This document shows positions 27,517 to 35,876 of a stretch of DNA of 64,000 nt, piece by piece (position 1 is the first letter of the stretch; every line of letters starts with the position of its first letter). Under the pieces are notes generated by a model. The model searched no databases and was not told the origin of the DNA. It worked only from the letters and a program-made list of their open reading frames with translations. Made by a program: the position numbers and the translations under genes. The stretch covers positions 1 to 64,000 of the forward strand of contig CAKSJG010000006.1 of assembly GCA_934463165.1 (NCBI GenBank), in the 5' to 3' direction. Source of the DNA: an uncultured Clostridia bacterium (GTDB lineage Bacteria > Bacillota > Clostridia > UMGS1810).

Positions 27517-27900
27517 TCAAAGATCTTGTTTTGAAACGTCATAAGTTCTTATCCGATTTTCTGCGGCGGTATATTCATTTATCGGCAGCATTTCAGCATC
27601 CTGAACAGAAACCTCACCGGCAAACACCTGCGCATTTTTTACGTAAAATGTGCTGTAATCGGGATGATATATCTTTAAGTCAACAACGGTAAACGGACTA
27701 TCATTTCCTGCTGTCATTGACAAAGATTTGTCGGGAGCCTCTATCGGAATAGGATCCGTTTTGCCGTTTCGGTCGGTAACACGGCTGCCCAAAAGCTTCG
27801 TCTCGCCGTCTTTTTCGCTTATAACGGTTAGGCTTGCATTACTGATCGGTATTTGTGCTTTAGAAGAAAACACACGTGCAACTATATATCCTATCTGCAT
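27517..27900 (-). CDS. SleC N-terminal pro-domain-like protein
   Basis: A 127-residue protein with a carboxypeptidase-regulatory-like beta fold (ISNASLTVIS, VTDRNGKTDPIPIEAP, VDLKIYHPDYSTFYVKNAQVF). The same sequence pattern forms the N-terminal prepro-domain of SleC-type cortex hydrolases. It is 16 bases upstream of the catalytic part. The ATG at 27900 is chosen for GAGGTGAG before it. No export signal is evident, consistent with loading from inside the mother cell. It may hold the hydrolase inactive until germination; that is inference. Confidence 0.62.
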   Translation of the reverse strand: MQIGYIVARVFSSKAQIPISNASLTVISEKDGETKLLGSRVTDRNGKTDPIPIEAPDKSLSMTAGNDSPFTVVDLKIYHPDYSTFYVKNAQVFAGEVSVQDAEMLPINEYTAAENRIRTYDVSKQDL

Positions 27901-27953
27901 TTTTCTCACCTCATTATATTATATTAAATTCAAATATAATATATGACGAAAAT

Positions 27954-27990
27954 AAACCGCGGCATTTTCACTAATTGCCGCGGTTTATTT
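27954..27990. terminator. Terminator of metA
   Basis: AAACCGCGGCA (27954-27964) and TGCCGCGGTTT (27976-27986) pair perfectly with an 11-base loop. TTTATTTT-type tails lie on both sides. Confidence 0.85.
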
Positions 27991-28002
27991 TGAAAAAGGT
28001 TT

Positions 28003-28920
28003 TTATTTAATATCATTTATATCATATGGTGTCGCCTGATATACATAATAGTTAAGCCAATTTGAAAATAAAAGATTTGCATGGGCACGCCACCTTACAA
28101 TCGGGGGCTTTGCGGGGTCATCATCGGTAAAATAATTTTTTGGAATATCCATAGACATTCCGTTTTCAATGTCTCTGAAATATTCTTTTGCCAATGTATC
28201 GCTGTCATATTCGGAATGACCGGTTATAAATATTTGCTTTTTATCGGATGACGCGGCAATATATACGCCGGCTTCATCCGATTCCGCAATAATATTTAAA
28301 TTCTGTACAGCCTTGATATCATCTGTCTTTACATAAGAATGTCTTGAATGAGGCGCATAAAAATAATCATCAAAACCTCTGACAAGCATGATCTTCTTTT
28401 TCAACACTCTGTGTTTAAAAACACCGAACATTTTTTTCTTAAGAGGATATTTATTTATGCCGAAATGATAATAAAGTCCCGCCATAGCAGCCCAGCAGAT
28501 ATGGAGTGTACTTGTTACGTTTGTCTTGGACCATTTCATAATTTCAGTAAGTTCATCCCAATAGCTTACATCGTCAAATTCAAGATGTTCAACCGGTGCT
28601 CCGGTTATAATGAGTCCGTCATATTTGTTATTTTTTATAGAGTTAAAATCCGTATAAAATTCATTTATATGATTTTCGGACGTATTTTTTGAATGATATG
28701 ATGCAGTATGGACAAAATCTATCTCTACCTGAAGCGGAGTATTGCCCAAAACACGTGCAAGCTGCGTTTCCGTGATTATTTTTGTCGGCATGATATTCAA
28801 TATTGCTATTTTAAGCGGTCTGATATCCTGTGTCATGGCACGGTGTTCCGTCATGCAAAATATGTTTTCACCGCGTAAAATGCTGTTTGCCGGCAGATGC
28901 TCGGGTATTTTTATCGGCAT
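28003..28920 (-). CDS. metA: Homoserine O-acetyltransferase (MetA type)
   Basis: A 305-residue enzyme acylating homoserine in methionine synthesis. The catalytic cysteine is Cys142 in LHICWAAMAG, and the His/Glu partners lie in ITGHSEYD near 235. Residue 111, which sets acyl donor choice in this family (Glu for acetyl-CoA, Gly for succinyl-CoA), is Glu in TGAPVEHLEF, so acetyl-CoA is predicted. No SAM riboswitch or T-box is visible upstream. AAGGAGG precedes the ATG. Confidence 0.93.
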   Translation of the reverse strand: MPIKIPEHLPANSILRGENIFCMTEHRAMTQDIRPLKIAILNIMPTKIITETQLARVLGNTPLQVEIDFVHTASYHSKNTSENHINEFYTDFNSIKNNKYDGLIITGAPVEHLEFDDVSYWDELTEIMKWSKTNVTSTLHICWAAMAGLYYHFGINKYPLKKKMFGVFKHRVLKKKIMLVRGFDDYFYAPHSRHSYVKTDDIKAVQNLNIIAESDEAGVYIAASSDKKQIFITGHSEYDSDTLAKEYFRDIENGMSMDIPKNYFTDDDPAKPPIVRWRAHANLLFSNWLNYYVYQATPYDINDIK

Positions 28921-29132
28921 GATGCTTTTCCTCCTTATATTTATTTAACAAATTAAATATTCGTGTTAAAAGAATTAAAAATCGAATCGGTTACAAGTAT
29001 ATGTATTTTAAGACGCTCAAACAGACAGTGCAGTAGCGCTGTGTTTAAGCTTTCCAAAAAATCAAAAGTATACCCTAACCGCGATGCTTCCAAATGATAA
29101 ACTCAACAAAATTCAAATATTTACGCATCTGT

Positions 29133-30080
29133 TTAAGCAGATGCATTTAATATTAATGCAGCAAGATGCGTCATAAGCGGTATGGTAGCAAGTGAAAATA
29201 CCGTTGACAACGCAACAATTGACGATGCATAACCGCTGTTTTTATTTGCCTGTGCGGCAAAAATTGCCGAAATCGTTGCACACGGACACGATGAAGAAAT
29301 TACAACGGCAAGAGATATGTTCATATCAACAGGAATAAACTTAAATACAAGTATAACGAGAAGAGGAACAATAACGAGTCTGAGCGCGCACACAAGATAT
29401 ATTCTTGCCCTCTTAACTGCCTTAACGAGATCCGTCTCGGCAAGATAAATTCCCAAAAGAAGCATGGCAACCGGTGTATTCAAAAGTGACATTCCCTCTA
29501 TTGCCGCATCAATCGGACCGGGAAGCGAAATTTTTGTGATAACCAAAAGAAAGGCAAGCACAAGACCGATTACACCAGGGTTTAACAAAACTTTTTTTAC
29601 GGAGAGCTTGTCGCCTTCGGATTTAAACATTGAATATCCCTGTGTCCAGACGAATACATTGAACACTACAAGAAAAACAGACCCCGAAAGCGCAACGTTC
29701 ATTCCCGTAGCTTCGGAAACGGCCTGCAAAAGCGGTATTCCCATAAAACCGCAATTGGAATATACGGTACAGAATCTGTCAATAACAGCATGACCCGAAT
29801 TTTTCTTTTTTATGTACAAAAGCTTTGCAAAAAGGATAGCAGCTATATGATAAATTGATGCGGCTGCTGCCGATACGGCAATTGACATCATAAGGCTCTC
29901 GTTATAGCCGTTTTTAATTGAGTTTATGATAACACATGGAGTTACAAAATAAAGCAAAAGATCAGACATCTGTTTTGAACCGCTTTGTGAAAACATTTTT
30001 ACCTTTGTAAGTATAAATCCCAACAAAATAAAAACAGCCATTAAGATAACCTGATTCAGCACTACGGGAGCAATATTCAA
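29133..30080 (-). CDS. AEC family transporter
   Basis: A 315-residue membrane protein with about ten helices, of the auxin efflux carrier (AEC) family. These bacterial members often move malate, lactate or other carboxylates, but the substrate is unknown. Typical features are the N-terminal QVILMAVFILLGFILTK, a conserved NCGFMGIPLLQA in the fourth helix, and SSSCPCATISAIFAAQ near the end. The TTG at 30080 has GAGGTGG before it. The longer open frame to 30146 has no ribosome site. The stop codon sits within a hairpin, GCATCTG/CAGATGC. Confidence 0.87.
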   Translation of the reverse strand: MNIAPVVLNQVILMAVFILLGFILTKVKMFSQSGSKQMSDLLLYFVTPCVIINSIKNGYNESLMMSIAVSAAAASIYHIAAILFAKLLYIKKKNSGHAVIDRFCTVYSNCGFMGIPLLQAVSEATGMNVALSGSVFLVVFNVFVWTQGYSMFKSEGDKLSVKKVLLNPGVIGLVLAFLLVITKISLPGPIDAAIEGMSLLNTPVAMLLLGIYLAETDLVKAVKRARIYLVCALRLVIVPLLVILVFKFIPVDMNISLAVVISSSCPCATISAIFAAQANKNSGYASSIVALSTVFSLATIPLMTHLAALILNASA

Positions 30081-30187
30081 CTTAAACCACCTCACTGATA
30101 TATTATAACAAACATAGCAAAATATATCAATTGTGTAATTAGACAAATATCGTCATAAAAAAATTTTAACTTTTTTTGCAAAAAGTA

Positions 30188-30216
30188 TTGACAAAATCAA
30201 TTATTACTGGTATAAT
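30188..30216 (+). promoter_or_regulatory. Sigma-A promoter of tRNA-Gly
   Basis: TTGACA (30188-30193), 17-base spacer, TATAAT (30211-30216), 15 bases before the tRNA. Confidence 0.9.
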
Positions 30217-30231
30217 AGCAGCATAAATGAT

Positions 30232-30303
30232 GCGGGAGTGGCTCAGTGGTAGAGCGTCACCTTGCCAAGGTGAACGTCGCGAGTTCGAATCTCGTCTTCC
30301 GCT
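30232..30303 (+). tRNA. tRNA-Gly (GCC)
   Basis: A 72-base cloverleaf with acceptor GCGGGAG/CTTCCGC, D arm GCTCAGTGGTAGAGC, anticodon arm CACCT-TGCCAAG-GTG (anticodon GCC) and T arm CGAGTTCGAATCTCG. CCA is not encoded. Confidence 0.95.
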
Positions 30304-30312
30304 TTTATTAAC

Positions 30313-30366
30313 AAAGAGTCTGTAAAAACCATAAGGTGCTTATGCTTTTTACAGACTCTTTGTTTT
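30313..30366 (+). terminator. Terminator of tRNA-Gly
   Basis: AAAGAGTCTGTAAAAA (from 30313) pairs with TTTTTACAGACTCTTT (ending 30362), followed by GTTTTG. Confidence 0.85.
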
Positions 30367-30401
30367 GTATCTGCATTTATATATGAAAGAAGTGATTAAA
30401 A

Positions 30402-30839
30402 TTGAAATTTATGGATATGGCATTAATCGAGGCAAGACGTGCTTATGAAACAAACGAAGTTCCCGTCGGCGCGGTGATTGTATCGGGTGACAAAGTTATA
30501 GCCTCTGCCCGCAACACAAGTGAAAAAGACACCGACTGCACCTGTCATGCGGAAATGAACGTCATAAGGAAAGCACAAAAAAAATTAAACACAAAACATC
30601 TTGATTGCTGCGATATGTATGTTACCGTGGAACCGTGTGCAATGTGTGCCGCTGCGATTGCATATTCAAAAATAAAAAGACTGTATATCGGAGCCGCCGA
30701 ACCCAAAACAGGCTGCGTGGGAAGTGTGATTAATTTGTATAAATCGGGTCTTTCGATACATGTTCCCGAAATTTACGAGGGAATCGGAGAAGAGGAAAGC
30801 AAAAATCTTATGAAAAGTTTTTTTGACAAAAAAAGATGA
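30402..30839 (+). CDS. tadA: tRNA-specific adenosine deaminase
   Basis: A 145-residue zinc deaminase converting A34 to inosine in tRNA-Arg(ACG). The zinc site is formed by CHAEMNVI (His and catalytic Glu) and VEPCAMCAAA. ALIEARRAYETNEVPVGAVIV is the usual N-terminus. Start is TTG at 30402 (GAAAGAAGTGA before it) or ATG at 30411. A generic cytidine/deoxycytidylate deaminase is possible but fits less well. Confidence 0.88.
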   Translation: MKFMDMALIEARRAYETNEVPVGAVIVSGDKVIASARNTSEKDTDCTCHAEMNVIRKAQKKLNTKHLDCCDMYVTVEPCAMCAAAIAYSKIKRLYIGAAEPKTGCVGSVINLYKSGLSIHVPEIYEGIGEEESKNLMKSFFDKKR

Positions 30840-31331
30840 CACAACCGCTTATTTGCCGATAGGATATAATTTTTCGCCGTGCAAGAAGCGAATTCATCAA
30901 AAAACATATACGGATGTAAAAAGAGATGATTATCGGCAAAAAGCGTTATGTCAGATTTAACAGACTGCGCATGTGAGTGCAAGATCTCGCCGGAGGGCGT
31001 AAGATTTACGATTTAATTTGCCGTAACGACAATCTGTTATCTATGTAAACCGCGTTGACGGATTACACCAAAAATATTAAAATATTCTACAATACTTATT
31101 ATAACCGAAAATTTCTTATCAGTCAATAATGTATTTTCATATTTATGTATCATTTTTTCACAAAAATATTAAATTAAAAGTCGCTATTTTTAAAGATAAG
31201 GCATTTATCACAATTTATCATCATTAAATTCATATAAAATTAACAATAAATTAAAATTTAAAAGTCAAAAATATTTTTTCACATTATACTCAAAAACGGC
31301 ATATATATAATACAGAAAGGATGATGTCAAT
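30840..31331. other. Intergenic region with possible structured RNA
   Basis: No open frame of note. TTTGCCGATA (about 30851-30860) and TATCGGCAAA (about 30930-30939) are perfect inverted copies, extended outward by CGCTT/AAGCG, closing a domain of some 95 bases. A second part, to about 31065, contains CGCC-GGAG-GGCG and the pair AACAGA/TCTGTT. The GC content is higher than the AT-rich remainder (31080-31330). This looks like a small non-coding RNA, but it lacks hallmarks of SRP RNA, tmRNA, RNase P or any riboswitch that I can recognise. Confidence 0.35.
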
Positions 31332-31550
31332 ATGAACAATAGTTCAGAAAGCAAAATAACATCTCTGACAAAGGACGATATCAGGAAAAAAATAGAAAAA
31401 GTTGACAGAAATGCCGCAATGAAGAAATTAAGATCAATGGGTCTCGGATCGGTAGCCGATAAGCTCAAAAATATATCTGATGACGAACTTATAGGCATTA
31501 TCTCAAAAAATCCGTCACTTTTAAAAAAGATTAACGGATTTTTAAAATAA
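31332..31550 (+). CDS. Small protein of unknown function (first of three)
   Basis: A 72-residue, lysine-rich, helical protein. Its middle reads MKKLRSMGLGSVADKLKNIS and the end DDELIGIISKNPSLLKKINGFL. A good AAAGGATG site precedes the ATG. No known domain is recognised. It is 22 bases upstream of the next small gene and likely co-transcribed with it. Confidence 0.7.
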   Translation: MNNSSESKITSLTKDDIRKKIEKVDRNAAMKKLRSMGLGSVADKLKNISDDELIGIISKNPSLLKKINGFLK

Positions 31551-31572
31551 ATTATAGAGGTGATATAATCTT

Positions 31573-31902
31573 ATGGCTGATGATATTTCCGAAAAACTCA
31601 AAAGCATACTTAACAACCCGGACGCAATGAATATGTTTTCATCTTTGCTGGGAGGAAAAGTAAAAGATGCAGCGCCGTTATCTCCATCGACATCACCAAA
31701 CGAAACGGACACATCCTCGGGTAATGACCTGTTAAATAATATACAAGCCGCCGTAAGCAGGGTTAACAGCGGAAACGACAAAAGAATAAATCTTTTAAAT
31801 GCTCTTAAACCGTATATGAGAGAATCAAGAGTCTCAAATATCGACAGAGCCGTAAAAATGCTGAAATTGACACAGATTACTTCTATATTAAAAGATCTGT
31901 AG
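31573..31902 (+). CDS. Small protein of unknown function (second of three)
   Basis: A 109-residue protein with an amphipathic N-terminus (ISEKLKSILNNPDAMNMFSSLLGG), a Ser/Thr/Asp-rich linker and a C-terminal helical block (RINLLNALKPYMRESRVSNIDRA, then VKMLKLTQITSILKDL). I associate this last block with uncharacterised proteins that are common in clostridial genomes, often near sporulation genes, but I cannot name a function. GAGGTGAT is before the ATG. Confidence 0.75.
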   Translation: MADDISEKLKSILNNPDAMNMFSSLLGGKVKDAAPLSPSTSPNETDTSSGNDLLNNIQAAVSRVNSGNDKRINLLNALKPYMRESRVSNIDRAVKMLKLTQITSILKDL

Positions 31903-31953
31903 CAGTATCTTAAGACTGTCAATTTTGATTTTTATTATATGGAGTGAAAATAT

Positions 31954-32271
31954 ATGTATCGAAGATATTATGACGGATATTCGGCTTCAAATGACGGTGA
32001 CACGGGGGAAATCATTGTCCCCCGCAAAGCCGACAATACATATGCGGAAACAGCTTCCGCTGTCGACGCTAACGCGGATAGCAAAACTTTGCAGCAAACC
32101 GATATAAGCTCATGCGACACAAAGCAAAAAAAATCATTTTTATCACTGCCCGGCGAACTTGACGATATTATACTTATCGGACTTCTTTTAATTCTTGTTA
32201 TGGACAGTGAAAATGACGACCCGATAATTCTAATTATTCTGGGATTTATTCTGCTGTCTGATTTTATATAA
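31954..32271 (+). CDS. Small acidic membrane-associated protein (third of three)
   Basis: A 105-residue protein. The N-terminal half is hydrophilic (MYRRYYDGYSASNDGDTGE); the C-terminal 35 residues form two hydrophobic stretches split by an acidic turn (LIGLLLILVMDSENDDPIILIILGFILL). This shape recurs in clostridial proteins of unknown role. TGGAGTGA precedes the ATG. It is followed by a strong terminator, so the three small genes end as one unit. Confidence 0.72.
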   Translation: MYRRYYDGYSASNDGDTGEIIVPRKADNTYAETASAVDANADSKTLQQTDISSCDTKQKKSFLSLPGELDDIILIGLLLILVMDSENDDPIILIILGFILLSDFI

Positions 32272-32276
32272 AAAAC

Positions 32277-32327
32277 GGCTCTTTTTGCTGCATAACCGAA
32301 AAAAGTTATACACAAAAAGAGCCTTGT
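32277..32327. terminator. Bidirectional terminator
   Basis: GGCTCTTTTTG (32277-32287) pairs with CAAAAAGAGCC (32313-32323), followed by TTGTTTATTTTT. It separates the small-protein unit from the convergent rarA. Confidence 0.85.
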
Positions 32328-33635
32328 TTATTTTTCGTTTCGCCATTTAATTATTCTTTCAAGCAGGTCTTTTACAGGCTTTTCTCTCCCCTGCTCCGTA
32401 GGATAATAATATCTTTTGCCCGATAATGAATCGGGCAGACATTTCATTTTAGTGATTTTTTCTTTAGTGTCATGTGCATATATATATCCTTTGCCGTAGT
32501 CAAGTTCTTTCATAAGCTTTGTTGGAGCATTTCGAATATGAAGAGGCACGGGTTCGGCAGGTTTTTTCTTTATGTCTGATTTTGCGGATTCCGACGCCAT
32601 ATAAACGGCATTTGATTTCGGTGCCATTGAAAGATAAATTACCGCATGGGCAATGTGAACATCACACTCGGGCATGCCGAGATAATGACACGCGTTATAT
32701 GCAGTGGTTGCAATAAGCAGAGCATTGCTGTCTGCCATTCCGATATCCTCACTTGCAAAACGGACAAGACGCCTTGCAATATAAAGCGGATCATCGCCGC
32801 TGTAGAGCATACGCTGAGCCCAGTATACCGCTGCATCGGGGTCACTGTTGCGCATGGATTTATGCAGCGCGGATATCATGTTATAATGTTCTTCGCCGTT
32901 TTTATCATATAAAAGAGAGCGCCTGCTCATACATTCGGCAAGAGTTTCATCATCAACATTTACTGTATCGTTTTCATCTGTCGGAGAATTGCATATCGCC
33001 ATTTCGAGAGTGTTAAGTGCGGTTCTTGCATCACCGTTTGAATATACGGCTATGCATGAAATCTGATCATCCGAAATATTAATCTTCCGATCTCCGAAGC
33101 CTTTGGGGCTTTTTATTGCAAACTTGAGCATATCCTCCAAATCACTTTTTTCGAGCTGTTTCAAAATAAACACCTTGCAGCGCGAGAGTAAAGCGGAATT
33201 AAGCTCAAAGGACGGATTTTCGGTCGTAGCACCAATGAGTATTACGCTCCCGCGTTCAACATACGGAAGAAATGCATCCTGCTGCGATTTATTAAAGCGG
33301 TGTATCTCGTCTGTGAATAGAATTGTGCGTATGCCATGTTTTCTCTTTTCTTCGGCAGCATTCATTACCTCTTTAATTTCCTTGACGCCGCTGGTGACGG
33401 CGCTCATTTCCACAAATTCCGATTTTGTGGAGGACGCTATAATTCCGGCAAGGGTCGTCTTACCGACACCGGGTGGTCCCCAGAATATCATTGAAGAGAT
33501 ATTATCATTTTCAATAAGTCTTCTTAAAATTTTTCCCTCTCCTATCAGATGCTTCTGACCGACATACTCATCGAGAGTTTCGGGACGAAGTCTGACAGCG
33601 AGAGGCCGGTTAATATCAAAATTTAATTTATCCAT
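32328..33635 (-). CDS. rarA: Replication-associated recombination protein A (RarA/MgsA)
   Basis: A 435-residue AAA+ ATPase acting at stalled forks. Walker A is GPPGVGKTT (near residue 54), Walker B FTDEIHRFNKSQQD, sensor GATTENPSFELNSALLSRC, and the C-terminal tetramer domain has MAPKSNAVYMA and HIRNAPTKLMKELDYGKGYIY. Length and motifs are typical. GGGTGA before the ATG. Confidence 0.95.
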   Translation of the reverse strand: MDKLNFDINRPLAVRLRPETLDEYVGQKHLIGEGKILRRLIENDNISSMIFWGPPGVGKTTLAGIIASSTKSEFVEMSAVTSGVKEIKEVMNAAEEKRKHGIRTILFTDEIHRFNKSQQDAFLPYVERGSVILIGATTENPSFELNSALLSRCKVFILKQLEKSDLEDMLKFAIKSPKGFGDRKINISDDQISCIAVYSNGDARTALNTLEMAICNSPTDENDTVNVDDETLAECMSRRSLLYDKNGEEHYNMISALHKSMRNSDPDAAVYWAQRMLYSGDDPLYIARRLVRFASEDIGMADSNALLIATTAYNACHYLGMPECDVHIAHAVIYLSMAPKSNAVYMASESAKSDIKKKPAEPVPLHIRNAPTKLMKELDYGKGYIYAHDTKEKITKMKCLPDSLSGKRYYYPTEQGREKPVKDLLERIIKWRNEK

Positions 33636-33735
33636 ATAAAAATCACCCTAATCATTAAAAAGGAAAACAATTTTACTTTTCTTACATTATATCACGTAAA
33701 AGGCAATTTGTCCATTGGTTTCCATATATTTTGCA

Positions 33736-33764
33736 TTGAAATACACAGATTCAAGTGCTATAAT
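33736..33764 (+). promoter_or_regulatory. Promoter of the CAP-domain gene
   Basis: TTGAAA (33736-33741), 17-base spacer, TATAAT (33759-33764). Confidence 0.75.
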
Positions 33765-33816
33765 ACAATATACAAAAAAGCAATATGGCTTTTTTGTTAA
33801 GAAAGGGTGATTATAT

Positions 33817-34584
33817 ATGAACAAAAAATTGACTATTATGACGGCATCTTTTTTAGTTGCAATGCCGCTTACAGCAAATGCAGACTCCTACAGCGACAGT
33901 GTAGTAAAGACAAAATATACAGATCTTACCAAGCCTACATACTTAAGCGGCTGCACTGCAGACAGTGAATATACATCATTTGATCTTAACATTGGTAACT
34001 TAAAGAATTTATGTAAAAGATATGAATGTTATAACAAAAACAACTGTGAAAATACCGAGGGTAACTGCGGTACAGATACATCGGATAAAAACGAGAACGG
34101 CGAATCAGACAAAAAAGATGAAATAACCTCAAAACCCGAAACGCCGGATGCGGATGATAAAACCGAAACGCCCGACGTAAGTGATAAAACCGATGAAAAC
34201 ATAAGTGAATATGCAATGGAGGTTCTTGAGCTTGTAAATGAGGAAAGATCAAAATATTCTCTTCCGTCGCTGACTTACAGCAAGGAGCTTGAATCTGTAG
34301 CATACGCGCACAGCAAGGATATGTCGGAAAACAACTATTTTAGCCACACAGATTTAAGCGGCAAGTCTCCGTTTGACAGATTGAGCGAAAGCAATATATC
34401 ATACAGAGCAGCTGCAGAAAACATTGCCGCCGGTCAGAAAACGCCCGAGGAAGTTATGAATTCATGGATGAATTCTTCCGGACACAGAGCAAATATATTA
34501 AATTCATCCGTAACGGAAATGGCTGTCGGAATATATGAGGGATCCAACTACAGAATATATTGGACACAGATGTTTATAGGATAA
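33817..34584 (+). CDS. Secreted CAP-domain (SCP-like, YkwD-type) protein
   Basis: A 255-residue exported protein. The N-terminus is a short signal peptide ending near ANAD (residue 23). Residues 65-130 are a low-complexity Asp/Glu/Lys/Thr linker with repeated ETPD/DKTE units. The CAP domain covers about 130-255: LELVNEERSKYSLPSL, YAHSKDMSENNYFSHTD, AENIAAGQ, SSGHRANILN, and YWTQMFIG. Bacterial CAP proteins are surface or secreted factors of mostly unknown activity. The AAAGGGTGA site precedes the ATG. It is a single-gene unit. Confidence 0.88.
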   Translation: MNKKLTIMTASFLVAMPLTANADSYSDSVVKTKYTDLTKPTYLSGCTADSEYTSFDLNIGNLKNLCKRYECYNKNNCENTEGNCGTDTSDKNENGESDKKDEITSKPETPDADDKTETPDVSDKTDENISEYAMEVLELVNEERSKYSLPSLTYSKELESVAYAHSKDMSENNYFSHTDLSGKSPFDRLSESNISYRAAAENIAAGQKTPEEVMNSWMNSSGHRANILNSSVTEMAVGIYEGSNYRIYWTQMFIG

Positions 34585-34595
34585 TATTAAAAATG

Positions 34596-34634
34596 CAATG
34601 CACTTCGTAATATAGAATACGAAGTGCATTGTTT
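34596..34634 (+). terminator. Terminator of the CAP-domain gene
   Basis: CAATGCACTTCGTA (34596-34609) pairs with TACGAAGTGCATTG (34618-34631), followed by TTT. Confidence 0.8.
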
Positions 34635-34691
34635 GCTTATTATAAATCTACGACTTTACATCTGAATACCCTGAATTCCTTATATGTTGTT

Positions 34692-35768
34692 TTAAACGTA
34701 AATCCGCCGCGGTAAACCCCCAAGTTTTTCATGTGTTACGCAATCGATTGTCTCAACGCCGAGACCTCTGTTTGTCGGGACACCGCAGTCATCAAAGGAT
34801 ACCGAAATGTAATGTTCTTCCTCGGGATGCATATCAAGGATGAAGACAGCAAAATCACCGTTTGAAAGAAGCTTACAGAACGCGTATCCTTGTTCAAAAT
34901 AATTCGTGATGCGAAAAGGCGGTCTGTTTTCGGAATCCTGATTTATTGAAATCAAATCTTTGTTAAGCAAAGTTGCTTTGTTTATATCGTCGATATTTCT
35001 GATATCGGCGCCGATGATAAGCGGTGTACCGAAAAATGCCCAGATTGCAAAGTGCAGCGCATACTCTTCATCCGTGCACCCGCCCTTGGCAACAGTTCCT
35101 ACATTTTTCATGCCTACAGTGAGCATGTCGAGGTCATTATAGCAGTCAAAGGCGCTGTTTTCAAATTTATCCCATTGACCTTCAAAAATACTGATAAACG
35201 ATTCCGGACTATCGGTTATGTCATAAGTTGATCTGTATGTATTTATGCCGCGTGATCTCATCCATTTCCACGGCTGATCAACACCCCAATTACATGCTGC
35301 AAGAGCAATATCTCTGCCGCTGTTTCTAAGTGCCTGAGACATTGTCAGATAAGATACCTTTATATCGGCGCTTTCGGGTCTGTTACCGAAGTCATATTTG
35401 AGATAGTCAACTCCCCATTCGGCAAATTTTTTTGCATCCTGATATTCATAACCCCAGCTACCCGGATAGCGGGCGCATGTCCAGAAGCCACAGTCGGAAT
35501 ACATCCCGAATTTGAGCCCTTTTGAGTGAATATAATCTGCAACATACTTCATTCCGTGAGGGAATTTTTCGGGATCTGCCTGAAGATTACCGTATTTGTC
35601 TCTTTCTTTGAGGCTCCAGCAGTCATCAATTATTATATATTCATAGCCTGCGTCCTTATAGCCATTATTAATGAGTACGTCTGCTGTCTGAATAAGCAGT
35701 TCCTCATTGATGTTTTCTCCGAATGTGTTCCATGTGCTCCAACCCATAGGCGGTGTTTTTAAAATCAT
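34692..35768 (-). CDS. Alpha-galactosidase, GH27
   Basis: A 358-residue GH27 enzyme. The N-terminus PPMGWSTWNTF is the family start, IIIDDCW follows, the nucleophile is Asp126 in VDYLKYDFG, and the acid/base is Asp183 in YRSTYDITDS. There is no signal peptide, so it cleaves imported alpha-galactosides in the cytoplasm. The C-terminal antiparallel domain is short. It is the last gene of the leftward glycan unit 38973-34692. Confidence 0.9.
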   Translation of the reverse strand: MILKTPPMGWSTWNTFGENINEELLIQTADVLINNGYKDAGYEYIIIDDCWSLKERDKYGNLQADPEKFPHGMKYVADYIHSKGLKFGMYSDCGFWTCARYPGSWGYEYQDAKKFAEWGVDYLKYDFGNRPESADIKVSYLTMSQALRNSGRDIALAACNWGVDQPWKWMRSRGINTYRSTYDITDSPESFISIFEGQWDKFENSAFDCYNDLDMLTVGMKNVGTVAKGGCTDEEYALHFAIWAFFGTPLIIGADIRNIDDINKATLLNKDLISINQDSENRPPFRITNYFEQGYAFCKLLSNGDFAVFILDMHPEEEHYISVSFDDCGVPTNRGLGVETIDCVTHEKLGGLPRRIYV

Positions 35769-35876
35769 TTGTCATTTCCTCCGTAATTTTTATTCTTTAT
35801 TAAAGACAACATTATTAAGACGAAGTCTCTTATGTCATATCGTCTCATAATTTATTTTCTTTACATTTAATGATAG

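Noticed and set aside
28921..29132. SAM riboswitch or T-box ahead of metA
   Set aside because: The 90 bases before the start have no SAM-box core or T-box sequence. The hairpin GCTCAAACA/TGTTTAAGC near 29012-29052 belongs to the 3' side of the AEC gene.
30840..31080. Signal recognition particle RNA next to tadA
   Set aside because: The hallmark apical loop GGAAGGAAGCAGC is absent on both strands, so the region is left as an unnamed candidate.
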